A stretch of 64,000 nucleotides of DNA from Cellulophaga sp. L1A9 (GTDB taxonomy: Bacteria > Bacteroidota > Bacteroidia > Flavobacteriales > Flavobacteriaceae): positions 310,001 to 374,000 of the forward strand of contig NZ_CP047027.1 in the NCBI RefSeq assembly GCF_009797025.1, read 5' to 3'. Both the position numbers and the translations under genes were made by a program. This document shows, in pieces, positions 53,768 to 61,416 of this stretch (the first letter of the stretch is position 1; each line of letters starts with the position of its first letter). Under the pieces are notes generated by a model. That model ran no database searches. It worked only from the letters and a program-made list of their open reading frames with translations, and had not been told where the DNA came from.

Positions 53768-54178
53768 TTAAATTCTGTTTAAATATGCTTGTAAAATAAT
53801 TGTCGCACTAATCTCATCAACCAATGCTTTGTCTCTTCTCTGCTTCTTTTTTAAACCACTATCTATCATCGTCTGAAACGCCATTTTGGAGGTAAACCTT
53901 TCATCTTGGCGCTCAATTTTCATAGAAGGAAAACTAAGCTTCAACTTCTCTATAAATGGTAAAATCAAAGCTTCAGATTCTGAAACTTGATTATTCATTT
54001 GTTTTGGTTCTCCAACCACTATCAGCTCCACATTCTCGGTGGCGATATAGTTCTTTAAAAAATCAATCAATTCCTTTGTGGCTACAGTGGTTAATCCTGA
54101 TGCAATAAGTTGTAACTCATCCGTAACAGCAATTCCTGTTCGCACTTTACCATAATCAATTGCAACAATCCTTGCCAT
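53768..54178 (-). CDS. ruvX: Putative pre-16S rRNA nuclease / YqgF-type RNase H fold protein
   Basis: 136 residues, normal for the YqgF/RuvX family. Blocks RIVAIDYGKVRTGIAV (catalytic Asp), LIVVGEPKQMNN and the C-terminal DERFTSKMA and KALVDEISATIILQAYL. In E. coli YqgF matures the 5' end of 16S rRNA; a Holliday-junction role was proposed earlier. It is the first gene of the ruvX-def-DUF5606 run and is divergent from dapD. Confidence 0.93.
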   Translation of the reverse strand: MARIVAIDYGKVRTGIAVTDELQLIASGLTTVATKELIDFLKNYIATENVELIVVGEPKQMNNQVSESEALILPFIEKLKLSFPSMKIERQDERFTSKMAFQTMIDSGLKKKQRRDKALVDEISATIILQAYLNRI

Positions 54179-54254
54179 TCATTTTATTTTTTACAAAAAT
54201 AAAGGATAAATTGTTATAACTATAAATTAGCACGAATAATTAGTGTTTAGGACT

Positions 54255-54262
54255 TATATTTG
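54255..54262 (+). promoter_or_regulatory. dapD -7 promoter box
   Basis: TATATTTG matches TAnnTTTG and lies 18 bases before the dapD ATG, within the 102-bp divergent space shared with ruvX. The -33 element is not clear. Confidence 0.4.
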
Positions 54263-54280
54263 AGGAAATTTTAGCGTAAA

Positions 54281-55096
54281 ATGACGGAATTAAGAGAGCA
54301 AATAGAAAAAGCTTGGGATAACCGAGATTTATTGAAAGAAGAAAAGACACAAACTGCAATACGCTCAGTAATAGATTTATTAGATGAAGGTAAATTGCGT
54401 TGTGCAGAACCAACAACAGATGGTTGGCAAATAAATGAATGGGTTAAAAAAGCAGTAGTATTATATTTCCCTATTCAGAAAATGGAAACTCTTGAAGCTG
54501 GTATTTTTGAATACCACGATAAAATGCCTTTAAAAAGAGGATATAAAGAAAAAGGAATTCGTGTAGTACCAGGAGCTACGGCAAGACACGGAGCTTACAT
54601 CTCTGCGGGTACTATTTTAATGCCTAGTTATGTAAATATAGGTGCATATGTAGACGAGGGTACTATGGTAGATACTTGGGCTACAGTTGGTAGCTGTGCT
54701 CAAATTGGTAAAAATGTACACCTTAGTGGAGGCGTTGGTATCGGTGGTGTTTTAGAGCCATTACAAGCCGCTCCTGTAATCATTGAAGACAATGTGTTTG
54801 TAGGTTCTAGATGTATTGTTGTAGAAGGCGTACGTGTAGAAAAAGAAGCTGTATTAGGTGCAAATGTTGTCCTTACAGCATCAACAAAAATTATTGATGT
54901 TACTGGAGATACTCCTGTTGAACGTAAAGGTTTAGTGCCTGCAAGATCAGTAGTTATCCCTGGGAGTTACACAAAAAAGTTTGCTGCAGGAGAATACAAC
55001 GTTCCTTGTGCATTAATTATTGGTACGCGTAAAGAAAGTACAAATAAAAAGACCTCTCTAAACGATGCGCTTAGAGAATATGATGTTGCTGTATAA
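54281..55096 (+). CDS. dapD: 2,3,4,5-tetrahydropyridine-2,6-dicarboxylate N-succinyltransferase
   Basis: 271 residues, the usual DapD length. The N-terminal helical part (ELREQIEKAWDNRDLLKEEK) leads into the left-handed beta-helix with hexapeptide repeats (VVPGATARHGAYISAGTILM, PSYVNIGAYVDEGTMVDTWA, QIGKNVHLSGGVGIGGVLEP). It transfers succinyl from succinyl-CoA in the lysine/diaminopimelate pathway, in the cytoplasm. Monocistronic, with a -7 box upstream and a clear terminator downstream. Confidence 0.97.
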   Translation: MTELREQIEKAWDNRDLLKEEKTQTAIRSVIDLLDEGKLRCAEPTTDGWQINEWVKKAVVLYFPIQKMETLEAGIFEYHDKMPLKRGYKEKGIRVVPGATARHGAYISAGTILMPSYVNIGAYVDEGTMVDTWATVGSCAQIGKNVHLSGGVGIGGVLEPLQAAPVIIEDNVFVGSRCIVVEGVRVEKEAVLGANVVLTASTKIIDVTGDTPVERKGLVPARSVVIPGSYTKKFAAGEYNVPCALIIGTRKESTNKKTSLNDALREYDVAV

Positions 55097-55122
55097 AATA
55101 ACAACTAGATAAAATAGCGTAG

Positions 55123-55160
55123 TCTTCCATGGTTTTAATAGATCATGGAAGATTTTTTTT
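55123..55160 (+). terminator. dapD terminator
   Basis: TCTTCCATG (55123-55131) pairs perfectly with CATGGAAGA (55144-55152) around a 12-base loop, followed by eight T. Confidence 0.85.
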
Positions 55161-55285
55161 TGAAATCGTTTTCATATAAAAACCTTAAAATATTATTTAT
55201 ACAGGTCATTTTTTTTTAGGTTTGCCAACATATAAAAACGATTGTTCTTGTAACTATTTTACAAGTTTTAATAGATACTTTGATT

Positions 55286-55969
55286 ATGAAAATAGTGATA
55301 CTAGCTGCCGGAATGGGTTCAAGATTAGGAAACCCGTTTCCTAAACCTTTAACGCCTTTGGTGAATGGAAAAAGTATCATGCAAATGCAAGTAGATAATA
55401 TAGATGCTTACTATTCTATTGATGATATTAGTGTAGTTGTAGGTTTTAAAAAAAACCTAATCATGGAGCGTTTTCCTGATTTAAGTTATATCTACAATCC
55501 TTTTTTTGACAATACAAATACCTCAAAAAGTTTATTAAAGGCTTTAAAAAAATTCAGAGATAAATCTGTACTTTGGATGAATGGCGATGTAGTATTTGAT
55601 GAAAAACTATTTGACGTTTTGAGTCCATTTATCAAGAAGAAACAGTCTTTCGTTGCTGTAAACACAAGTAAAGTAGCTGATGAAGAGGTGAAATATACCT
55701 TAGAAAATGGGTTTATTAAAAAACTTTCAAAAACAGTTACAGGCGGTCTAGGTGAAGCCGTTGGGATTAATTATATCGCATCAAAAGACATCAATAGTTT
55801 TATTGCTAGATTAGAAGAATGTGACGCTAACGATTATTTTGAACGTGGTATTGAAATTGCCATAGAAAAAGATGGTTTGGAAGTGTGTGCTGTAGATATT
55901 TCTCAATACAATTGTATGGAAGTAGATTTTCAGGAAGATTTAGATAACGCCAATAAGCTACTGGAATAA
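55286..55969 (+). CDS. LicC-like sugar/alcohol-phosphate nucleotidyltransferase
   Basis: 227 residues from ATG 55286 (an in-frame TTG at 55280 is possible). Nucleotidyltransferase signature MKIVILAAGMGSRL, PKPLTPLVNGKS, metal-binding VLWMNGDVVFD and CMEVDFQEDLDNA. The block YNPFFDNTNTSKSLLKAL recalls the LicC / CTP:phosphocholine-type group more than hexose-phosphate enzymes. Its stop overlaps the start of the TagF-GT2 gene (TAATG), so the nucleotide-activated product is likely the donor for that transferase, for example a CDP-polyol or CDP-choline-like compound. Donor identity is inferred. Confidence 0.78.
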   Translation: MKIVILAAGMGSRLGNPFPKPLTPLVNGKSIMQMQVDNIDAYYSIDDISVVVGFKKNLIMERFPDLSYIYNPFFDNTNTSKSLLKALKKFRDKSVLWMNGDVVFDEKLFDVLSPFIKKKQSFVAVNTSKVADEEVKYTLENGFIKKLSKTVTGGLGEAVGINYIASKDINSFIARLEECDANDYFERGIEIAIEKDGLEVCAVDISQYNCMEVDFQEDLDNANKLLE

Positions 55970-57795
55970 TGAAAACTGTTCTTTTTTGTCAGAATGCCTA
56001 TGCTTTTGGAATTTTAGCACCCATTAGAGCTGTATTACAAAAGGAGAGTCATGAGTATATCTGGTATATATCACCTAAGTTATTAGATACATTTCCGTTC
56101 AAAAAAGAAAACTTTACGACTAGTATTTTAGACCTTCAATTATTTGAAAGCGATGCTATTTTTGCTCCTGGAAATGAAGTTCCGTATTATTTACGAGGGG
56201 TGAAAGTGCAAATATTTCATGGTTTGGCAGGAGAAAAAAAAGGGCATTTTAGAATCCGCCATTATTTTGATTTATACCTTACGCAAGGACCTTACTTTAC
56301 TCAAAAATTTAATGCCTTTAAAGCGCAATACCAGAATTTTGAAGTTGTAGAAACGGGTTGGCCTAAATTAGATATTTACCGTTCAGAGGCTCATGATTAT
56401 AGCACGGAAAAAGAAACGTTATTAAATAAATATAACACTGATAAGATTATTTTATATGCTCCTACCTTCTCTCCTAGCCTAACATCGGCACCTTATTTAT
56501 TAGATCAAATTAAAGAGTTAGCATTAAATACAGGTTATCTTGTTTTAATAAAATTCCACGATTTAATGGATGTAAAGTGGATAGCCGCGTATAAAAAACT
56601 ATCCGAAGAAATCCCTAATATCCTTTTTAAGGAAGACAAGAATATTATAAAATATCTATTACTAGCTGATTTGATGGTTAGTGATACCTCTTCCGTTATT
56701 TATGAATTTTTATTACTGAACAAACCTGTAATAACCTTTAAGAATATTTCTGAAAATATTCAATGGTTAGATGCTAAATCTTACGACAGCCTGACCGATA
56801 AAGTAAGAACGAGTATAGCAAATGATAGCTTCGCTTTACAAAGAAAAGAATTATGTGCGCAGTATCATCCGTATAACGATGGAAAATCGGCAGCGCGAAT
56901 GGTGCAAACCACCAAAGAATATATTGCAAAGAATGGAGTGCCTAACGAAAGGAAGTTATCGTTTTTAAGAAGGAAAAAAATACGTAAAATCTTTGGCAAA
57001 CCAACTAAAGACATATGTACAGGTCCTAAAAAAGAAAAAATATCGGCACTTGTAATAACCTACAATGAGGAAGAACATATCAATGGTGTATTAGAGAACT
57101 TACAATTTGCTGACGAAATCATTGTTGTAGATTCTTTTAGTACGGATACGACCATTGAAAAAATAAAAGCTTTTAAAAACATTCATTTAATTCAAAGACC
57201 TTTTAAAGATTTTACGGATCAGAAAGCGTATGCCTTAGCACAAGCTAAGCACAATTGGGTTTTATTTATTGATGCTGATGAGCGGCTAACCGATGCCTTG
57301 AAAAATGAAGTGCTAAAAACTGTAAATTCGGATCAAAAGAAAGCAGCTGCCTATTATTTTTTGAGAATATTTATGTTCGAAAAACAACGGATGCGTTTTA
57401 CTGGAACGCAATCTGATAAAAATTACAGGTTGTTTCAGAAATCTAAAGTGAAATTTGACACTACAAAAACGGTACACGAAACACTGTTGGTTGACGGAGA
57501 ATCTAAGGTGTTAAAAAATAAGCTCATCCATTATTCCTATAACAACTACGAAGAGTTTAAAAACAAGCGATTAAAGTATACCAGCATGCAAGCCAAGGAA
57601 TTGTTGGCTAAAAACAAAAAACCTACTGCATTTCACTTTGTCATAAAACCCGCATTTCGCTTCTTTAAACATTATGTAATTGGCTTAGGATTTTTAGACG
57701 GAAAAAAAGGAATCATTTTGAGTTATTTAATGGCGCTAGGCATTCACAACAGGTATAGTGAATTAAAAAAATTACGCAAAGAAAAACAGCTTTAG
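55969..57795 (+). CDS. Fusion of CDP-glycerol glycerophosphotransferase-like domain and GT2 glycosyltransferase
   Basis: 608 residues without signal peptide. Residues 1-320 are a TagB/TagF-like polyol-phosphate transferase domain (GVKVQIFHGLAGEKKGHF, ETGWPKLDIY, LYAPTFSPSL, LLLADLMVSDTSSVIYEFLL). From about 360 a GT2 domain of the WaaE/KdtX-like type starts (SALVITYNEEEHINGVLENL, ADEIIVVDSFSTDTT, WVLFIDADERLT, KTVHETLLVDGES). The GT2 half is paralogous to the convergent gene at 57792-58562. Probably a two-step enzyme of surface polysaccharide or LPS-core decoration at the inner membrane. The linked LicC-like gene would supply the donor. Confidence 0.85.
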   Translation: MKTVLFCQNAYAFGILAPIRAVLQKESHEYIWYISPKLLDTFPFKKENFTTSILDLQLFESDAIFAPGNEVPYYLRGVKVQIFHGLAGEKKGHFRIRHYFDLYLTQGPYFTQKFNAFKAQYQNFEVVETGWPKLDIYRSEAHDYSTEKETLLNKYNTDKIILYAPTFSPSLTSAPYLLDQIKELALNTGYLVLIKFHDLMDVKWIAAYKKLSEEIPNILFKEDKNIIKYLLLADLMVSDTSSVIYEFLLLNKPVITFKNISENIQWLDAKSYDSLTDKVRTSIANDSFALQRKELCAQYHPYNDGKSAARMVQTTKEYIAKNGVPNERKLSFLRRKKIRKIFGKPTKDICTGPKKEKISALVITYNEEEHINGVLENLQFADEIIVVDSFSTDTTIEKIKAFKNIHLIQRPFKDFTDQKAYALAQAKHNWVLFIDADERLTDALKNEVLKTVNSDQKKAAAYYFLRIFMFEKQRMRFTGTQSDKNYRLFQKSKVKFDTTKTVHETLLVDGESKVLKNKLIHYSYNNYEEFKNKRLKYTSMQAKELLAKNKKPTAFHFVIKPAFRFFKHYVIGLGFLDGKKGIILSYLMALGIHNRYSELKKLRKEKQL

Positions 57796-58562
57796 AACAT
57801 CAATTGTTTTTTAACTTGCTTGTATTGCTCGTTAGTTTTCATGTATTTAAGTCCCATATAATACGCCGCTAAATAGGACCAATAAAATCCTTCTTTACCA
57901 TTTAAAAAATTAAGCTCTACAAAATATTTCTTAAAAAACTCTAATTTCACTCTAATGAAAATTGTAGCTATGGAATAGTTCTTATTCTTTAAATATTTGC
58001 CCTCCGCATAGATCGTAGCATAATTAGAAAGTTTTACTATATAATTATCTAATGACCGTGTGGTAAAATGAAGAAAATTATTTTTTAATTTGGCAGATTC
58101 TCCTTCCAAAATAATATTTTCATGCACTTTTTTACCATCAAACTTTCCCATATTCTTATTGAATAAGCGCAAGATATATTCTTTACTATCTGGACCATAG
58201 TCAAATACTTTGCCTAGAAAAACATGTTTCCTTTTTAGATAGAAACCACTGATATTCATTTCTGGCTTAAGATTTTCTTGAATTTCAGTAATCAATTCTT
58301 CGGATAGAATTTCATCAGCATCTAAACTCAGTACCCAGTTGTTTGTTGTTTTCTCTAAGGCAAATTGTTTTTGTGTACCAAAACCTTCAAAATCCTTATG
58401 AAATAGTTTTACATGATATTTTTTACAAATTTCTAAGGTAGCATCTGTACTGCCTGAGTCTACAACAATAATTTCATCGGCCCAGGAAAGCTTATTTAAA
58501 CATTTATCCAAAATTCGTTCTTCATTATATGTAATAATAAAAACAGACAATTTTTCCTTCAT
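57792..58562 (-). CDS. GT2 glycosyltransferase, WaaE/KdtX-like (LPS core type)
   Basis: 256 residues: KLSVFIITYNEERILDKCLN, ADEIIVVDSGSTDATLEICK, NNWVLSLDADEILSEELI (DxD-type), GPDSKEYILRLFNK and GKKVHENIILEGES. This fits the WaaE-like family that adds a sugar to lipopolysaccharide core. It is the full-length paralog of the C-terminal half of the upstream fusion protein and is transcribed towards it. The two stop codons overlap by 4 bases. Confidence 0.9.
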   Translation of the reverse strand: MKEKLSVFIITYNEERILDKCLNKLSWADEIIVVDSGSTDATLEICKKYHVKLFHKDFEGFGTQKQFALEKTTNNWVLSLDADEILSEELITEIQENLKPEMNISGFYLKRKHVFLGKVFDYGPDSKEYILRLFNKNMGKFDGKKVHENIILEGESAKLKNNFLHFTTRSLDNYIVKLSNYATIYAEGKYLKNKNYSIATIFIRVKLEFFKKYFVELNFLNGKEGFYWSYLAAYYMGLKYMKTNEQYKQVKKQLMF

Positions 58563-58708
58563 AATACCCTTTTAAAATAGCCGTATTTGCATTCCTAACA
58601 CAAAGTACTGCAATAAAACATTGCTATAACAGCTTTTCTAGTGCCTTTATTACACACTTAGTCTTAAAACATCTGTTAAAAGATATATTTTAATCATTAA
58701 TAAAAGGT

Positions 58709-58716
58709 TATTTTTG
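58709..58716 (+). promoter_or_regulatory. Candidate -7 box of the Sua5/YrdC gene
   Basis: TATTTTTG fits TAnnTTTG and lies 17 bases before the ATG at 58734. No clear TTG at -33. Confidence 0.35.
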
Positions 58717-58733
58717 ACCCCTAAAATTTTATC

Positions 58734-59294
58734 ATGCAGGAAGAAATAAATAAATGTATCGAAATTCTTTCTAAAGGCGGTTTAATTCTTTACCCAACAG
58801 ATACTGTTTGGGGTATTGGCTGCGATGCTACCAACGAAGAAGCTGTTGCTAAAATATACGCCTTAAAACAACGTAAAAATACCAAAGCAATGATTTGTTT
58901 GGTGGCTAATGATTTTATGCTAGAAAAGTATATAGATGCAGTACCAGAAGTTGCTTATGACATCATAGATTTAGCTACAAAACCTACCACTATAGTTTAT
59001 GACAACCCGAAAGGAGTAGCTAAAAACTTAGTTGCAGAAGATAACACCTTAGCAATTCGTGTAGCCTCAGATAAATTTTGTCAATACCTCATTACCAAAT
59101 TTAAGAAACCAATAGTGTCTACTTCTGCAAATGTTGCCGGAGAAGCTACGCCTCAAACTTTTAAAGAAATTACCAGTGCAATTTTAAAAGGTGTAGACTA
59201 TGTGGTAAATTTGCACCAAGATCAAAATTCAGGAACACCTTCATCCATAATTAAACTCGGAAATGATGGAGTTGTAAAAATTATCCGAGAATAG
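58734..59294 (+). CDS. L-threonylcarbamoyladenylate synthase, Sua5/YrdC/YciO family
   Basis: 186 residues, YrdC-type single domain: GGLILYPTDTVWGIGCDATN, VAKIYALKQRKNTKAMICLV, TIVYDNPKGVAKNLV, NTLAIRVASDKF, KPIVSTSANVAGEATPQTF, YVVNLHQDQNSGTPSSIIKL. The family makes threonylcarbamoyl-AMP for the t6A37 modification of tRNAs; the short YciO branch is less certain in function. The gene precedes the CCA-adding-type gene by 1 base, so two tRNA-maturation functions appear coupled. Confidence 0.9.
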   Translation: MQEEINKCIEILSKGGLILYPTDTVWGIGCDATNEEAVAKIYALKQRKNTKAMICLVANDFMLEKYIDAVPEVAYDIIDLATKPTTIVYDNPKGVAKNLVAEDNTLAIRVASDKFCQYLITKFKKPIVSTSANVAGEATPQTFKEITSAILKGVDYVVNLHQDQNSGTPSSIIKLGNDGVVKIIRE

Positions 59295-59295
59295 C

Positions 59296-60723
59296 ATGAC
59301 GCATACAAATCACGAACAAGCCCTAAAAAACCCGATTTTCAAAACAATTGCTGCTGCAGCCAAAGAATTAAATCTAGACTGCTATGTTATTGGAGGCTTT
59401 GTACGCGATTATCTCTTAGACAGAGGTACTGCTAAAGATATTGATATTGTTGCCATTGGTAGCGGAATAGCGCTTGCCAAAAAAGTAGCCAGTAAACTTA
59501 AAGGAAAACCAGAGGTTTCTGTTTTTAAAAATTTTGGTACGGCTATGATTAAGCACGACGATATTGAATTAGAATTTGTTGGTGCGCGTAAAGAAAGCTA
59601 CCATGAAGATAGCCGAAAGCCTGTAGTAGAAGATGGCTCATTAGAAGATGATCAAAAGAGAAGAGATTTTACCATTAATGCCCTAGCAATTTCTTTGAAT
59701 GAAACAAATTATGGTACGCTATTAGATCCATTTAATGGCATTCAAGATTTAGCAGATAAAATTATCAAAACACCATTAGCTCCAGGAATTACCTATTCTG
59801 ATGATCCATTAAGAATGATGCGTGCTATCCGTTTTGCTACCCAATTAGATTTTAAAATTGAAGAGGCTTCTTTAAACGCTATCACAGAAAACAAAGACCG
59901 CATAAAAATTATTTCAAAAGAACGGATTGTAGATGAGCTACATAAAATTCTAGCGAGTAAAACTCCCTCTTTAGGCTTTTCATTATTACATAAAACACAA
60001 TTATTAGGCTATATACTTCCAGAACTTACTGCCTTACAAGGTATTGAAGAGATAGAAGGACAACGCCACAAGGATAATTTTTGGCATACTTTAGAAGTGG
60101 TCGATAATATAGCCAAAAACACAGATAATGTATGGCTGCGTTGGGCTGCCCTACTCCATGATATTGGAAAAGCTCCTACAAAACGTTTTGATAAAAAAAT
60201 AGGCTGGACCTTCCATAGCCATGAATTTATAGGCTCTAAGATGGTCTATAAGTTATTTAAAAGGTTACGCATGCCTTTGAATGATAAAATGAAATTTGTT
60301 CAAAAAATGGTTTTATTGAGTTCTAGACCTATTATCTTATCGGAAGATTTTGCAACAGATTCTGCCGTACGTCGGTTAATTTTTGATGCCGGAGAGAATA
60401 TAGAGGATTTAATGACCCTATGCGAAGCAGATATCACTACCAAAAATCCCAAAAAACAAAAACGCTACCAAAACAACTTCAAACTGGTAAGACAAAAAAT
60501 TGTTGAAGTAGAAGAACGTGATCATGTAAGAAATTTTCAGCCCCCAATTAGTGGCGAAGAAATAATGGAGACGTTTAACTTAAAACCATCTAAAGAAATT
60601 GGGATTATAAAAGAGGCAATTAAAGAAGCAATTCTTGAGGGCGAAATTCTAAATGAATATGATGCAGCTTATCAATTTATGCTTAAAAAAGGTAGTGAAA
60701 TTGGACTTTCATCGACCAAATAA
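59296..60723 (+). CDS. CCA tRNA nucleotidyltransferase / poly(A) polymerase family protein with HD domain
   Basis: 475 residues. Class II nucleotidyltransferase head (YVIGGFVRDYLLDRG, AKDIDIVAIG with the metal-binding Asp pair at 48 and 50, RRDFTINALAISLN), RNA-binding region (DDPLRMMRAIRFATQLDF) and an HD phosphohydrolase domain (RHKDNFWHTLEVVDN, LLHDIGKAPTKRFD). This arrangement is typical of bacterial enzymes that add or repair the tRNA 3' CCA. Its place beside a Sua5/YrdC gene agrees. Poly(A) polymerase activity cannot be ruled out from sequence. Confidence 0.93.
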   Translation: MTHTNHEQALKNPIFKTIAAAAKELNLDCYVIGGFVRDYLLDRGTAKDIDIVAIGSGIALAKKVASKLKGKPEVSVFKNFGTAMIKHDDIELEFVGARKESYHEDSRKPVVEDGSLEDDQKRRDFTINALAISLNETNYGTLLDPFNGIQDLADKIIKTPLAPGITYSDDPLRMMRAIRFATQLDFKIEEASLNAITENKDRIKIISKERIVDELHKILASKTPSLGFSLLHKTQLLGYILPELTALQGIEEIEGQRHKDNFWHTLEVVDNIAKNTDNVWLRWAALLHDIGKAPTKRFDKKIGWTFHSHEFIGSKMVYKLFKRLRMPLNDKMKFVQKMVLLSSRPIILSEDFATDSAVRRLIFDAGENIEDLMTLCEADITTKNPKKQKRYQNNFKLVRQKIVEVEERDHVRNFQPPISGEEIMETFNLKPSKEIGIIKEAIKEAILEGEILNEYDAAYQFMLKKGSEIGLSSTK

Positions 60724-60753
60724 CAAGCTCTTAACTACCTTTAAGGTTGTCAT

Positions 60754-60773
60754 TTGTTGTCATATGGCAACAA
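60754..60773 (+). terminator. Candidate terminator after the CCA-adding-type gene
   Basis: TTGTTGTC-ATAT-GGCAACAA forms an 8-pair stem with one T-G pair, followed by TTTAAAT. It lies 30 bases after the stop. The T run is short. Confidence 0.4.
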
Positions 60774-61416
60774 TTTAAATACCGTTCACCTACACTTGAC
60801 TATTATCAGTCAATATAAATTGCTTTAACAGTTTCTTCTCAGTTATATTTGGAACTTAGATTATCCACGGAGTAAACTAAACGCAATTTACACGATACAA
60901 AAAAGTAATAACACCACGATTCTTTTAAAATAGTTTCTTTATACTAAGTAAATATCTGATGCTCAACATCAGAAAATAAACAGGATTTAGTTGAAGTCGT
61001 TCATAGATTTCAGCTTTATCCTTTTTTTATGTGAAATTCATTCTCTAGGAATATTTCCTACATAAAAAAACTAAATCTCCAAAGATTAATTTACCACTTG
61101 TCGACACTTATCGGTCATTTGACCACACAAAATTTTACATAACACAACAATTTTTAAAATTTCCTTCATAATTAGTCTTACTTTATAAATAATTAACACA
61201 TAAATATTATATCATAAATAAGATTTAATATACTAATAAGTAAGTTTTACCCTATTAAATTGTATTTTAACATTAGAAACAGACATTTAATCGATTATAT
61301 AGATTTAACAATAAACTAAAAACTGAATCCAAATTGGATTTATTTTCTTGTTAATAAAACCTTAAAATCAACTACTGTCCTTTTCGAAAGAATGACCACA
61401 AACCACAATTCCTGCT
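60774..61416. other. Long AT-rich leader/intergenic region upstream of the giant surface protein
   Basis: About 640 bases without an open frame. A small hairpin TCTGATG-CTCAA-CATCAGA lies at 60955-60973, and a palindromic AATCCAAATTGGATT lies about 75 bases before the ATG at 61417. No consensus promoter was found. The length suggests room for regulation, but nothing more can be supported. Confidence 0.4.
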
